Assembly: GCA_030684935.1 (NCBI GenBank)
Contig: JAUXXH010000058.1
Span: forward strand, 1 to 64,000
Length of the DNA: 64,000 nucleotides
Reading direction: 5' to 3'
DNA from: Pseudolabrys sp.
Lineage (GTDB): Bacteria; Pseudomonadota; Alphaproteobacteria; Rhizobiales; Xanthobacteraceae
Below are positions 52,413-63,384 of the stretch, one piece after another. The position numbers and the translations under genes are program-made. How positions within the stretch are numbered: the first letter of the stretch is position 1; every line of letters starts with the position of its first letter. A model generated the notes under the pieces. The model searched no databases and was not told where the DNA came from. It was given only the letters and a program-made list of their open reading frames with translations.

Positions 52413-54068
52413 TCACACCCTTTCCTTGTCGAAACTCGCCTTCACGCCGCTGCCGTACAGCTTGAGCGCGCCCTGCTCGCCGACGGCGTTGGGCCGCTGG
52501 AATATCCAGTTCTGCCACGCGGTCAGGCGGCCGAAAATTTTAGTTTCCATCGTTTCCGGTCCGGCGAAGCGCAGATTGGCTTCCATGCCGGTCAGCGAAT
52601 CCGGCGAATGGCTGACGCGCTCTTCGGTCATCACCCGCAACTCGTCGTCCCAGTCGAAGTCTTCATAGCCGAACGTCACCAGGCCGAGGTCGACCGCCGC
52701 GTCGCCGTCGAGATTCTGACCGATGCTGGCCCGCGCCTTCTCGACCGAGTCCGGCTCGCCGAGAAAACGGCTTTGCAGCCGCGTCAGCCCGTTGCCCATC
52801 GGATAGAGGCCGAAATTGGCTTCGCTCAGGATCATGGCTGCCGGGGCGCGGTTGTCGCCCTCTCGGGTGCCGATCAGCATGAAAGAACGGTCGGCGGCGA
52901 AGGCGAGTTCGGCCAAAGTCCCGGCAAAGCACGAGCCCGGTTCGATCAGTGCGAACAGGGTCTTGGCGGTGAGATCGAGGCGCTTGAGCACGCGCTTGAG
53001 GTAATGGCGGATCTCGCGCATCAGCCAGTCGCTTTCGCCTTTGATCAGCAAGGCGTCATGATCCAGCACCGCCTGCGCGTCGCCTTCGGTGCGCAGCAGC
53101 AGCAGCCCGATCGCCGGCTCGTTCGATCGCAGATGCAGAATGGCGTCTTCCAGTTCGCGCGCCATCGCCAGCGGCCAGAACGCGGCGCCGAGCGCATGCG
53201 CCGCTTCGACCGAGGCCGGCGACGGTTCCGATGGCCCGCGCACGGTGAGCGTCGCCACCGCGCGGTCGCGGTCGATCTCGACGCTGACATGGGCATACGA
53301 CACGCCGCTCTCCGTGAACTCGCGCTGCAACGGCGTCAGCGCGATGCCCTTGGCCGTGGCCGGGCGATCGGAGCGCGTCGCGAGATCGCGGGCCCGAACG
53401 GTGACCGCATCGTCCCACTTCGACGGTGGCACCGTCTCGTCGACCAGCCGCCATTCGACCGCCTTGGCGCCGCGAATGCCTTCCTCGGTCGAGCAGAAGA
53501 AGTCGGCGCGGTCGCGCCGCACCTTGCGCTTGTCGGTGACGCGGGTGATGCCGCCGGTGCCCGGCAGCACGCCGAGCAGCGGCGTCTCCGGCAACGACAC
53601 CGTCGAGCGCCGGTCGTCGACCAGCATGATGTAATCGGTCGCCAGCGCCAGTTCGTAGCCGCCGCCGGCGCAACTGCCGTTGACGGCGCACATGTAGATC
53701 TGGCGGGAGTTCGCGCTGGCGTCCTCGATGGCGAGCCGGGTCTCGTTGGTGAACTTGCAGAAGTTCACCTTGGCGCCGTGCTTCGACTTGCCGAGCATGC
53801 GGATGTTGGCGCCGGCGCAGAATACGTTGTCCTTGCCGGACTTGATGACGACGCAGCGCACTTCCGGGTGTTCGAAGCGCAGCCGCTGCACGGCGTCGTT
53901 GAGTTCGATATCGACGGCGAGGTCGTAGGAGTTGAGCTTCAGTTCGTAGTCGCCCGACAGCCCGCCCGCGGGATCGACATCCATGATCAGCGTGGCGACG
54001 TCGCCATCGCAGACGATCCGCCAGTGGCGGTAGCGCGACGGCTCGGTCTGGAAGTCGATGGCCTGCAT
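52413..54068 (-). CDS. boxC: 2,3-Epoxybenzoyl-CoA dihydrolase BoxC
   Basis: Opens the epoxide ring of 2,3-epoxybenzoyl-CoA to an aliphatic aldehyde and formate. A 551-residue enzyme with two crotonase-like domains, as known BoxC. PSRYRHWRI, SYDLAVDIELNDAVQRLRFEHPEVRCVVIKSGKDNVFCAGANIRMLG and KVNFCKFTNETR are nearly invariant BoxC motifs. ATG at 54068 is the first usable start. The strong GGGAGGAGGG at 54098-54107 is 30 bases away and instead suits a GTG at 54090 in another frame. It is probably repressed by BoxR through 54112-54125. Confidence 0.95.
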   Translation of the reverse strand: MQAIDFQTEPSRYRHWRIVCDGDVATLIMDVDPAGGLSGDYELKLNSYDLAVDIELNDAVQRLRFEHPEVRCVVIKSGKDNVFCAGANIRMLGKSKHGAKVNFCKFTNETRLAIEDASANSRQIYMCAVNGSCAGGGYELALATDYIMLVDDRRSTVSLPETPLLGVLPGTGGITRVTDKRKVRRDRADFFCSTEEGIRGAKAVEWRLVDETVPPSKWDDAVTVRARDLATRSDRPATAKGIALTPLQREFTESGVSYAHVSVEIDRDRAVATLTVRGPSEPSPASVEAAHALGAAFWPLAMARELEDAILHLRSNEPAIGLLLLRTEGDAQAVLDHDALLIKGESDWLMREIRHYLKRVLKRLDLTAKTLFALIEPGSCFAGTLAELAFAADRSFMLIGTREGDNRAPAAMILSEANFGLYPMGNGLTRLQSRFLGEPDSVEKARASIGQNLDGDAAVDLGLVTFGYEDFDWDDELRVMTEERVSHSPDSLTGMEANLRFAGPETMETKIFGRLTAWQNWIFQRPNAVGEQGALKLYGSGVKASFDKERV

Positions 54069-54111
54069 GTATAATGACGGCAGCGTTCACACCGCTGCCC
54101 TCCTCCCGCTA

Positions 54112-54125
54112 TGCATTATTTTGCA
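54112..54125 (-). promoter_or_regulatory. BoxR operator-like site at the boxC promoter
   Basis: TGCA-N6-TGCA, the arrangement of BoxR/BzdR operators. On the minus strand it overlaps the -10 region served by TTGACG at 54145-54140, so bound repressor would block boxCB. The transcript start would fall near 54105. Confidence 0.7.
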
Positions 54126-54197
54126 TGAGATTATCATAGCGTCAAACACGAGACAACCGGTGTTGCGCTGCAGCGCGGGCGACGCTACCGGTTGCCT

Positions 54198-54211
54198 TGC
54201 ATTATAATGCA
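54198..54211 (+). promoter_or_regulatory. BoxR operator-like site overlapping a -10 box at boxR
   Basis: TGCATTATAATGCA is a perfect 14-bp palindrome of the TGCA-N6-TGCA type and contains TATAAT (54203-54208), a consensus -10. BoxR binding would therefore switch off its own gene and the downstream reductase and ferredoxin. The predicted start (about 54215) argues against using an ATG at 54211. Confidence 0.75.
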
Positions 54212-54219
54212 TGTTAGCT

Positions 54220-56198
<1,979 letters not shown>

Positions 56199-56199
56199 A

Positions 56200-56267
56200 G
56201 CATGATCCCGAAAAGCCTGTCCCCGACCTGATCGGGGATGGGAACCGGTTTTCGGACAAGATCATGC
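56200..56267. repeat. Palindromic repeat between reductase and ferredoxin genes
   Basis: Ends GCATGATC (56200-56207) and GATCATGC (56260-56267) are exact inverted copies, followed inwards by CGAAAA and TTTTCGG. The middle is a CCCCGA/TCGGGG hairpin (56221-56237). It matches the style of a Bradyrhizobium-type element rich in GGAACCGGTTTTCGG. It may alter reductase and ferredoxin mRNA. Confidence 0.75.
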
Positions 56268-56285
56268 GCGGCCAAAAGAGAATCA

Positions 56286-56609
56286 ATGCCGAAGATTACC
56301 TTCATCGAACATGACGGCGCCGAACACACTGTCGACGCTGAGATCGGCGCGACCGTGATGGAAGCGGCGCTGCGCAACGGCATCTCCAGCATCGTCGCCG
56401 AGTGCGGCGGCGGCTGCACTTGCGCAACCTGTCTGGTGCATGTCGACGACGCCTGGAGCCCCGCGGTCGGCCCGCCGTCCGCCGAGGAAGAGGAAATGCT
56501 CGATTCCGCCTTCGAAGTGAAACCGACCTCGCGGCTGTCCTGCCAGATCAAGGTGACGGAAGCGCTCGACGGCCTGATCGTGCGCACGCCGTCTTATCAG
56601 GGCCGCTGA
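56286..56609 (+). CDS. [2Fe-2S] ferredoxin (adrenodoxin/putidaredoxin type)
   Basis: A 107-residue vertebrate-type ferredoxin. The cluster ligands are Cys40, Cys46, Cys49 and Cys86 (C-x5-C-x2-C spacing, with an extra Cys44). PKITFIEHDGAEHTVDAEIGATVMEAALRNGI matches the P450-partner group. It lies next to the ferredoxin-NADP reductase, so the two form a short electron-transfer chain. The partner could be BoxB, the P450 at 28014, or both. Confidence 0.93.
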   Translation: MPKITFIEHDGAEHTVDAEIGATVMEAALRNGISSIVAECGGGCTCATCLVHVDDAWSPAVGPPSAEEEEMLDSAFEVKPTSRLSCQIKVTEALDGLIVRTPSYQGR

Positions 56610-56619
56610 GGGCGCCTGA

Positions 56620-57834
56620 TCACGCCGCGCGGGTCAGGCCGATTTCCGCCCAGATGTCCGACAGCGACGTGACGAGGTGTTCGATGTCCTCGTCGCTGTG
56701 CAGCGGCGACGGCGTGATGCGTAGGCGCTCGGTACCTTTCGCGACCGTCGGGTAGTTGATCGGCTGTACATAGATGCCGTGGCGCGCCATCAGCTGGTCG
56801 CTGATCTGCTTGCACAACACCGGGTCGCACACCATCACCGGCACGATATGGCTTGGGTTGGGCAGATGCGGAATGCCGGCCTCGTCCAGCCGCGCCCGCA
56901 CCCGCGCGACCCGGTTCTGGTGCAGTTCGCGTTCCGCTGCGCTTTCCTTGAGGTGATGAATGCTGGCGATGGCGCCGGCGGCAATGCCGGGCGGCAGCGC
57001 CGTGGTGAAGATGAAGCCGGAGGCATAGCTGCGGACGAAGTCGCACATCGCTGCGGAGCCGGCGATGTAACCGCCGATCACGCCGAAGGCCTTGGCCAGC
57101 GTGCCCTCGATGATCGAGATGCGATGGCTCAGGCCCTCGCGCTCGGCGATGCCGGCGCCGCGCGGGCCATAGAGGCCTACGGCATGCACTTCGTCGAGAT
57201 AGGTCAGCGCACCGTGCTTCTCGGCGACGTCGCAGATTTCGGCCATCGGTGCGACATCGCCATCCATCGAGTAGACGGACTCGAAGGCGACCAGCTTCGG
57301 CCGTCCGGGCTCGATCAGCGCCAGTTTGCGGTCGAGATCCTCGGGGTCGTTATGGGCGAAGATGACCTTGTCGGCCATGCTGTGGCGGATGCCTTCGATC
57401 ATCGAGGCATGGTTGCCGGCGTCGGAAAGCACCACGCAGTCCGGCAGTTGCGACGCCAGCGTGCTCAGCGTCGCCCAGTTCGAGACATAGCCCGACGTGA
57501 ACAGCAGCGCCGATTCCTTGGCGTGCAGGTCGGCCAGCGCCTCCTCGAGGAGCACGTGATAGTGGTTGGTGCCGGCGATGTTGCGGGTGCCGCCGGCGCC
57601 CGCGCCGCAGCGGTCGATCGCCAGATGCATGGCCTCGATCACCGCCGGATGCTGACCCATGCCGAGGTAATCGTTGGAGCACCACACCGTAACCTCGGCC
57701 TTGCCGCCGCGGGCGCGATGATACGCGGCCTTCGGAAATTCGCCAGCGCTGCGCTCGAGATCGGCGAAGACGCGGTAGCGGCCCTCCTTGCGCAACTGGT
57801 CGATCTGGCCACGGAAGAAAGCTTCGTAGTTCAT
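56620..57834 (-). CDS. hemA: 5-Aminolevulinate synthase HemA
   Basis: Condenses glycine and succinyl-CoA to 5-aminolevulinate, the first committed tetrapyrrole step, which here feeds bacteriochlorophyll. A 404-residue enzyme with the pyridoxal-phosphate lysine at Lys248 (EGTLAKAFG), [10 protein letters not shown], and [10 protein letters not shown] with the PLP-binding Asp. ATG at 57834 has GGGGGAG upstream and overlaps the puhE stop by four bases, the usual photosynthesis-cluster position of hemA. It is convergent with the ferredoxin gene (10-base gap). Confidence 0.97.
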   Translation of the reverse strand: MNYEAFFRGQIDQLRKEGRYRVFADLERSAGEFPKAAYHRARGGKAEVTVWCSNDYLGMGQHPAVIEAMHLAIDRCGAGAGGTRNIAGTNHYHVLLEEALADLHAKESALLFTSGYVSNWATLSTLASQLPDCVVLSDAGNHASMIEGIRHSMADKVIFAHNDPEDLDRKLALIEPGRPKLVAFESVYSMDGDVAPMAEICDVAEKHGALTYLDEVHAVGLYGPRGAGIAEREGLSHRISIIEGTLAKAFGVIGGYIAGSAAMCDFVRSYASGFIFTTALPPGIAAGAIASIHHLKESAAERELHQNRVARVRARLDEAGIPHLPNPSHIVPVMVCDPVLCKQISDQLMARHGIYVQPINYPTVAKGTERLRITPSPLHSDEDIEHLVTSLSDIWAEIGLTRAA

Positions 57835-58679
57835 TGGACTCCCCCGACAGAAATTTTTCTTGATGGTTGCGCCCGCACCGAGGCGAGATCGGCGGCCGGC
57901 TTGGCCGTTTCGGCTTCCGCCTTTTCGGCCCGCGCCTTGATCTGCGGACCCCAGAGGCCAGCGATCGGCATCGGGATCAGCATAAACAGATGCTCGAGGA
58001 GGCCGAGCGCCAGCAGCGAGGCCATCAGGATATAGACAGTGACATCGTAGTCGCTGGCGCCGTCGCTGAAGGCGCGCCCGACGAGCCAGGCCGTGACGGC
58101 GGCCGAGCCCAGCGCGGAGACCGGAAACAGCGCATTCATCGGCCGCTGCCGGAAGTAGCTGCGCAGATGCCGCAGCGGCGGCGGCAGCAGTTCGGCGTTC
58201 AGCGTCGGCACGCCGAGGAAAAGATTGAGCTTCGAGCTCAGCCGCATCACCCACAGCATAGCGTAGAGCCCGATGGCGAACGTATCCCCGCCACCGGTCG
58301 CCGCCACGATGGCGGCAAAACCCGCCACCAGCATCAGTTCATGGTAGATGATGGTCTCGGTCGCATAGCGGACACGCCGCGCACCGGTGCAGCCCGGCGG
58401 ACACGGCGTCTTGCGCGGCCCGGTGATGTAGCCGGTCAGAAACGTGGTCTCGACAAAGCCCCACACCGCCAGCACGCAGGCGAAGGTCACATAGGCGTCC
58501 CGTGCCGTCGCCTGCCCGCCTTGCGCCAGCGCCCACAGCGCGACGATGAGGCAGACCGCAGAGATCGCAACGCTGACGCGGTAGCTGCGCCGCGATAGCC
58601 CGACAGCATACAGAATGATTCCCGTGCTGAACCACCACAGCAGCAGCGCGTACAGTGCGGGCAGCGCGATCTGCGACAT
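57831..58679 (-). CDS. puhE: Photosynthetic complex assembly protein PuhE
   Basis: A 282-residue membrane protein with about seven hydrophobic helices, a DUF3623 family member. [18 protein letters not shown] and [30 protein letters not shown] are hallmark stretches. PuhE modulates bacteriochlorophyll synthesis and assembly in Rhodobacter. It lies 9 bases after acsF and is translationally coupled to hemA. Confidence 0.94.
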   Translation of the reverse strand: MSQIALPALYALLLWWFSTGIILYAVGLSRRSYRVSVAISAVCLIVALWALAQGGQATARDAYVTFACVLAVWGFVETTFLTGYITGPRKTPCPPGCTGARRVRYATETIIYHELMLVAGFAAIVAATGGGDTFAIGLYAMLWVMRLSSKLNLFLGVPTLNAELLPPPLRHLRSYFRQRPMNALFPVSALGSAAVTAWLVGRAFSDGASDYDVTVYILMASLLALGLLEHLFMLIPMPIAGLWGPQIKARAEKAEAETAKPAADLASVRAQPSRKISVGGVQ

Positions 58680-58688
58680 CGTCGTCCG

Positions 58689-59756
58689 TTACCAGGCGGG
58701 CTGCATGAGAATCTGCCGCGGCAGTTCGTTGCGTTTGACTGGCAGCATGTACAGCTTGAGGAACAGCGCGCCGGCTTCCATCGTCAGCCCGATCCGCTTC
58801 ATGCGGCCGCGCAGGCCGCCCTGCTTGCGGGCATCGGCGATCGCTTCGCTGATCTCCCACAAACGGTGCAGCCCGGGCTGGAATGCCGGGTTGTCGAGAT
58901 CGAGCAGCACCGGAAACACCTGCTGCGAAATCTCGTTGGTGATGCGGAATACCTTGAAATCGTAGTCGGTCGGGTCCATGCCGACCGCCTCGTGGAACGC
59001 CGGCCGCATATGGTCGCGCACATACATGGTGGCGTAGACCGCGAGCAGGAAGAAGCGGATCCACAGCCGGTTGACGCCAGTCAGCAGCTTCGGATTGGCG
59101 CGCATCAGCAGCGCGAAGGCCTCGCCGTGGCGGAACTCGTCGTTGCACCACTTTTCGAAGTACTTGAAGATCGGGTGGAAGCGCTTGTCCGGATGCCGCT
59201 CGAGTTGCCGGTAGATCGTGATGTAGCGGGCGTAGCCGATCTTCTCGGACAGGTAGGTCGCATAGAAGATGAACTTCGGCCGGAAGTGGGTGTACTTCTT
59301 GGCCTTGGTCAGGAAGCTCAAGTCGACGCCGATGCCGAAATCCTTCAGCGAGTCGTTGATGAAGCCGGCATGGCGCGCCTCATCGCGGCTCATGTAGGTG
59401 AACAGCTCCTTGATATCCGGGTTGGTGATCGACTTCTTGATTTCGGCGTAGAGCACGCAGCCGGAAAATTCCGCGGTCAGCGAACTGACCAGGAAGTCGA
59501 CAAACTCCTGCCGCAGCGCCGGCGGCAGGCTCTCCAGCGTCATCTTGAATTCATCGGTGCGGATGAAGTGGCCCTTGTTGTGATCGGCGCGAAGCTCCTC
59601 GATCACGCCTTCCCATTCGCGCCGCACCAGGCTGACGTCGAGCTTGTTCATGGCGTCGAAGTCGGTGGTGTAGAAGCGCGGGCTGAGAACGGTGTCTTCC
59701 TGGGCAATGCGCGTTGCCGCATTCGGCGCTGTGCCGCCGCCTTCCATGGGGATCAT
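58689..59756 (-). CDS. acsF: Mg-protoporphyrin IX monomethyl ester (oxidative) cyclase AcsF
   Basis: Oxygen-dependent di-iron enzyme forming the isocyclic ring of bacteriochlorophyll. 355 residues, family-typical length. The ferritin-like ligands include Glu96/Glu105 ([12 protein letters not shown]), Glu126-x2-His129 ([10 protein letters not shown]) and [10 protein letters not shown]. The ATG at 59756 follows GGAGGA and overlaps the small upstream gene by four bases. Presence implies phototrophic capacity under oxygen, unlike the BchE route, which is not seen in this window. Confidence 0.97.
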   Translation of the reverse strand: MIPMEGGGTAPNAATRIAQEDTVLSPRFYTTDFDAMNKLDVSLVRREWEGVIEELRADHNKGHFIRTDEFKMTLESLPPALRQEFVDFLVSSLTAEFSGCVLYAEIKKSITNPDIKELFTYMSRDEARHAGFINDSLKDFGIGVDLSFLTKAKKYTHFRPKFIFYATYLSEKIGYARYITIYRQLERHPDKRFHPIFKYFEKWCNDEFRHGEAFALLMRANPKLLTGVNRLWIRFFLLAVYATMYVRDHMRPAFHEAVGMDPTDYDFKVFRITNEISQQVFPVLLDLDNPAFQPGLHRLWEISEAIADARKQGGLRGRMKRIGLTMEAGALFLKLYMLPVKRNELPRQILMQPAW

Positions 59757-60043
59757 GATGTCCTCCCGTCGAACCCGACTTCATACAGTTCGGTCAGTTC
59801 GAGATAGCCTTCAAGTTTGGCCCGCAGCCGTCCCAGCGCGTTGGCGCGGGTGACGGTGGCGCGACAGTGGAACGTCCGGCGCTCGCCGAACGGAATATTG
59901 GTCGGTGCGCCATGCACGGTCACGACATCGCCGGGACCGGCTTCGACGCCCTCAAGCTCGACATGGGCGTGCAGGCTTTCGGCGCTGTGCTCGATCTCGA
60001 CGGTGCAAGGCACCTCAAAGGTCCGTTCGTTGCGAACATTCAT
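59753..60043 (-). CDS. Small conserved photosynthesis-cluster protein between puhC and acsF
   Basis: A 96-residue protein, soluble by appearance, opening [31 protein letters not shown]. It occupies the place of small uncharacterised proteins found between puhC and acsF in related photosynthesis clusters. Both neighbours overlap it by four bases. No catalytic motif is seen. The C-terminal [14 protein letters not shown] is acidic. A role in reaction-centre or pigment assembly is inferred only from position. Confidence 0.8.
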   Translation of the reverse strand: MNVRNERTFEVPCTVEIEHSAESLHAHVELEGVEAGPGDVVTVHGAPTNIPFGERRTFHCRATVTRANALGRLRAKLEGYLELTELYEVGFDGRTS

Positions 60044-60492
60044 TGCGTACGCTCCGTTACCAGCAGCCGCGCGAACGAGGCCGTGTTCAACGATCCGAAA
60101 GCGCCGAGATCGACATGGCTGCCGGTGGTCGGATCGTCGATCGTCAGACGACCGTCGGCCCAGCGGGTCAGACGAAACGGCGGTTCGCGGCCCTCGCCGT
60201 GCTGGCGCCGGTCGCGCGCCAGACTGCGCATCACGGTGCGAACGAAGCCGCCGGCACCGGGCGGCAGCTCCTCGTGGACCATGTTCCTCTCAACGTCGAA
60301 CACGGTAATGCCGCCGTCGGCGCGATCCTCGAACCGAAGATGCAGCATCTGGGCCGGAGCTGAGTCATTCTTGTCGGTAATCGTGCTGCCCGTCAGCCGC
60401 GCCGTCAGCGACACGGTGATGGTGAGCGCGATCAAGGCCGCGGCTCCCAGTAGCGCCCCCCGCGGGAACGGTTTGATCTGTTGTTCGCTCAT
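60040..60492 (-). CDS. puhC: Photosynthetic complex assembly protein PuhC
   Basis: A 150-residue protein with one N-terminal membrane segment (about 12-32, ALLGAAALIALTITVSL) and a periplasmic domain. LRFEDRADGGITVFD and GFVRTVMRSLARDRRQHG match PuhC. The ATG at 60492 follows GAGGAGA. PuhC assists assembly of the reaction centre/light-harvesting 1 core. The stop overlaps the following small gene. Confidence 0.93.
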   Translation of the reverse strand: MSEQQIKPFPRGALLGAAALIALTITVSLTARLTGSTITDKNDSAPAQMLHLRFEDRADGGITVFDVERNMVHEELPPGAGGFVRTVMRSLARDRRQHGEGREPPFRLTRWADGRLTIDDPTTGSHVDLGAFGSLNTASFARLLVTERTQ

Positions 60493-60509
60493 CGGCGTCT
60501 CCTCACGCG

Positions 60510-61166
60510 TTACGCAGCCGCCGGGGCGAGCGGCCCTGGCATGCGCTCCTGGCTTTTCTCTTCGGCGACATGGGCGGCGGCATGATCGGGCTGCGCCGCT
60601 TTCAATTCTCTGGCCAGCAGACTGGCGACCCGCGCCCCGTCCGGGACGCAGCGCAGCATCGGTTCCGGATGTTGCAGATGCCACGGCCGGGCATGCGGCC
60701 ACAGATGCAGATAGGCGATGCGGCCGTCACCGAGCAGCTTGAGTGGAATATCGGCGGTGCCGTCGCGGTGCACCTTTGCCGATGCGGCACCGATCTTGCT
60801 GTACGGCAGGTTCAGCGCGACCGGCAGCGCCAGCCCGATGTGCATGACGACGCGGCGGTTGGTGATCGAATAAACCGTGGTCCGGCTGTACAGACACGCC
60901 AGCATCGCGACGATGCAAAGTGCTGCAAACGACAGCCCGACCAGCCACACCGTATTGCGCCAGCTTCCCGTGGCGGCAAAGCCGTCTGCCAGGCCCGCCG
61001 CCACCCGCCAGATCACCAGCACGCCAAAATACACGGCGATCAGCGGCAGATGCAGCGCCCGCTTCGCCAGCGACCACCAATCGGGCCGTCCCTGCCAGAC
61101 CAGAACCTCGCCATCCGGCAGACGTTCCGGCATGCCCTTGAGCGGGCCATAGGATGCTTCGATCAT
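60510..61166 (-). CDS. puhB: Photosynthetic complex assembly protein PuhB
   Basis: A 218-residue membrane protein with a PH-like domain (bPH2 type) between and after helices. Landmarks are GPLKGMPERLPDGEVLVWQGRPDWWSLA, TVYSITNRRVVMHIG and HLWPHARPWHLQHPEPMLRCVPD. It helps reaction-centre assembly. The ATG at 61166 overlaps the puhA stop by four bases; the longer frame belongs to puhA. Confidence 0.95.
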   Translation of the reverse strand: MIEASYGPLKGMPERLPDGEVLVWQGRPDWWSLAKRALHLPLIAVYFGVLVIWRVAAGLADGFAATGSWRNTVWLVGLSFAALCIVAMLACLYSRTTVYSITNRRVVMHIGLALPVALNLPYSKIGAASAKVHRDGTADIPLKLLGDGRIAYLHLWPHARPWHLQHPEPMLRCVPDGARVASLLARELKAAQPDHAAAHVAEEKSQERMPGPLAPAAA

Positions 61167-61930
61167 ATCAGCGGCTCCGAACGCGACGGCAGGGCGTACA
61201 GATGACCGCCGCCGTAATAGGCACAGACCTTGTCTTCCTCGAGCAGCGTGATGCGATCCGGGCTCGCCAGCTTCGGCACATCCTTGAACTGGCTCGACAG
61301 GATCGACTTCACCAGGATGCGGCGCATGTAGCGTTCGACCCGGCAGAAATTCCACGGCAACATCACCGACCCGCCGTCGACCAGATCGACCTCGAGGTAG
61401 CGGATCATGATCTCGGAGCGATCGACCCAGACCTCGCGAACCGTGCCCGCCTTGTTGTGGTCGGCGCCGATGACCGGCATGCCGCGCGGATCGGGATCCT
61501 GCCTGGCGATCGAGAAAGTCGTGGCAATGCGCATTGGCACGATCTTGTCGGCGCCATCGACCGTCAGGTCCGGCACATCGGCGCGGTTGGCGTAGGACGC
61601 CGGACCGACCGCGTCGATCATCGGATTGCCGGTCGGCTCAAGCGGCGCACCGGGCCAGCGCGCGGTCGGCACCGCCTTCGTGACGGGCGCGTCGATCTTG
61701 CCATCGGGCACGCTGACGTTCGGCCCATGCGGCATCAAGAAGGTCTTCGGATCCGGCGGCAGCGGATAGCCGAATCCCTGAATGGTGCCGGCATTGTCCG
61801 CGAGTAGCGGATAGCCCTCGCGCTTGTCTTCGCGGCGAAGGTAGAAAATCAAACCGATGAAGAAGATCCAGAACGCGTAAAGCACGACCTGGGCCATATC
61901 GATCGAACCGACGATTGCACCTTTTTCCAT
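61163..61930 (-). CDS. puhA: Photosynthetic reaction centre H subunit PuhA
   Basis: A 255-residue reaction-centre subunit H. It has one N-terminal transmembrane helix (about 11-31), then the REDKREGYPL stretch and a PRC-barrel cytoplasmic domain with YLEVDLVDGGSVMLPWNFCRV. ATG 61930 has GGAGG nine bases upstream. It stabilises the L/M core and the quinone-B proton path. It is expressed after lhaA with a 23-base gap. Confidence 0.97.
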   Translation of the reverse strand: MEKGAIVGSIDMAQVVLYAFWIFFIGLIFYLRREDKREGYPLLADNAGTIQGFGYPLPPDPKTFLMPHGPNVSVPDGKIDAPVTKAVPTARWPGAPLEPTGNPMIDAVGPASYANRADVPDLTVDGADKIVPMRIATTFSIARQDPDPRGMPVIGADHNKAGTVREVWVDRSEIMIRYLEVDLVDGGSVMLPWNFCRVERYMRRILVKSILSSQFKDVPKLASPDRITLLEEDKVCAYYGGGHLYALPSRSEPLI

Positions 61931-61953
61931 GACATTGCCTCCATAAGACCTTG

Positions 61954-63384
61954 TTAGGCGGGAAGTTCGGCAAGGCCGAACCGCGTTTGTTGTTTGGAGC
62001 GGGCAACCCGCGACACGCGAATGAGCGGGCCGATAGCAACGAGCGTGGCAAACATGAGAGCAAGTTCGATGTACCAGACGACGCTGTATCCGGATGACGG
62101 ATGCATCATCGCGGGGCCGAGCGAACCATTGGCGGCCAACGCCGAGACGCCGTCGCGGATGGCGCCGCCCAGCGCAATGGCGACGCCCGCGGCGGTGGCC
62201 TGGACCGCGCCCCAACTGCCGACCGCGATGCCGCCGAGGCCCTTGCCCGCCAGCGACATGGCGGCGACCAGCGTGCCGATCGCAAACAGGCCTCCGCCAA
62301 ACCCGATCAGTGCGGTGCCGATGCTCAGCAGCAACGTTGAATTCAGCGGCGACGAGAAGATGACGGCGGTGAAGGCGACCACGCCGACCAGCGGTCCGTT
62401 GGCGGCCAACCGGTAGGGATCGTAGCCGCGGCCCAGGCAGATCGCCGCCAGCGAAAACCCGCCCAACGTGCCGCTGGCCAGCATCGCCGTGAGGAACGTG
62501 GTCTGGCTGACGGAAAGCTTCAGGATCTCCCCGCCGTAAGGCTCGAGCAGAATGTCCTGCATGCTGAAGGCCGCCGTGCCGAAGGCGACGACCACGAGCA
62601 GGCGCTTCGAACCGGCAGACTGATGCAGCAAGCGCCAGGCGTCGCTGAAGTACATGCCTTTCTGGCCGGTGGTGCGGGACGGGTCGCGGGCTTCCTGCTT
62701 CCACAGCGCAATGATGTTCAGCAGCATGGTGACAACGGCAACGCCCTGCACCACCTGGATCAGCTTGATCTGGGTGAAATCGGTGAGCAGCGTGCCGAAG
62801 GTGAGCGCGCTGACGACCATGCCGACCAGCAGCATCACGTAGAGGAAGGCGACGACGCGCGGGCGCTGCGCCTCCGGCGCAATGTCGGTCGCCAGCGCCA
62901 GGCCGGCGGTCTGCGTTGTGTGCATGCCGGCGCCGACCATCAGAAAGGCGAGCGCGGCCGCGATATGGCCGATGATGACGGGACCGTGCGTATCACCGGA
63001 CAGGATCAGCAGCGCGAACGGCAGAATGGCAAAGCCGCCGAACTGCAGCATGGTGCCGAGCCAGATATAGGGCACGCGGCGCCAGCCGAGCACAGAGCGG
63101 TGGGTGTCGGACTTGAAGCCGATCAAGGCGCGGAACGGCGCGAACACCAGCGGCAGCGACACCATCAAGGCGACGAGCCAGGCCGGCACGCCGAGTTCGA
63201 CGATCATCACCCGGTTGAGCGTGCCGTTCAGCAGCACGAAGGCCATGCCGACCGACACCTGGAACAGCGACAGCCGCAGCAGCCGGGCCAGCGGCAATTC
63301 CTTGCTCGCCGCATCGGCGAACGGCAGGAAGCGCGGCCCGATCCAGATGAACGATTTCACCAAAGCTTTGCTGACGGGGTTCAT
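61954..63384 (-). CDS. lhaA: Light-harvesting 1 assembly protein LhaA (PucC-family BCD transporter)
   Basis: A 476-residue, 12-helix major-facilitator-type protein of the BCD/PucC family, needed for LH1 assembly. It has LARLLRLSLFQVSVGMAFVLLNGTLNRVMIVELGVPAWLVALM, the first-helix pattern, and LVFAPFRALIGFKSDTHRSVLGWRRVPYIWLGTMLQFGGFA. The ATG at 63384 overlaps the bchM stop by four bases. Confidence 0.95.
   Translation of the reverse strand: MNPVSKALVKSFIWIGPRFLPFADAASKELPLARLLRLSLFQVSVGMAFVLLNGTLNRVMIVELGVPAWLVALMVSLPLVFAPFRALIGFKSDTHRSVLGWRRVPYIWLGTMLQFGGFAILPFALLILSGDTHGPVIIGHIAAALAFLMVGAGMHTTQTAGLALATDIAPEAQRPRVVAFLYVMLLVGMVVSALTFGTLLTDFTQIKLIQVVQGVAVVTMLLNIIALWKQEARDPSRTTGQKGMYFSDAWRLLHQSAGSKRLLVVVAFGTAAFSMQDILLEPYGGEILKLSVSQTTFLTAMLASGTLGGFSLAAICLGRGYDPYRLAANGPLVGVVAFTAVIFSSPLNSTLLLSIGTALIGFGGGLFAIGTLVAAMSLAGKGLGGIAVGSWGAVQATAAGVAIALGGAIRDGVSALAANGSLGPAMMHPSSGYSVVWYIELALMFATLVAIGPLIRVSRVARSKQQTRFGLAELPA

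Noticed and set aside
54211-54219. boxR start at the ATG at 54211
   Set aside because: That ATG lies within the TGCATTATAATGCA operator, four bases ahead of the transcript start expected from its TATAAT.
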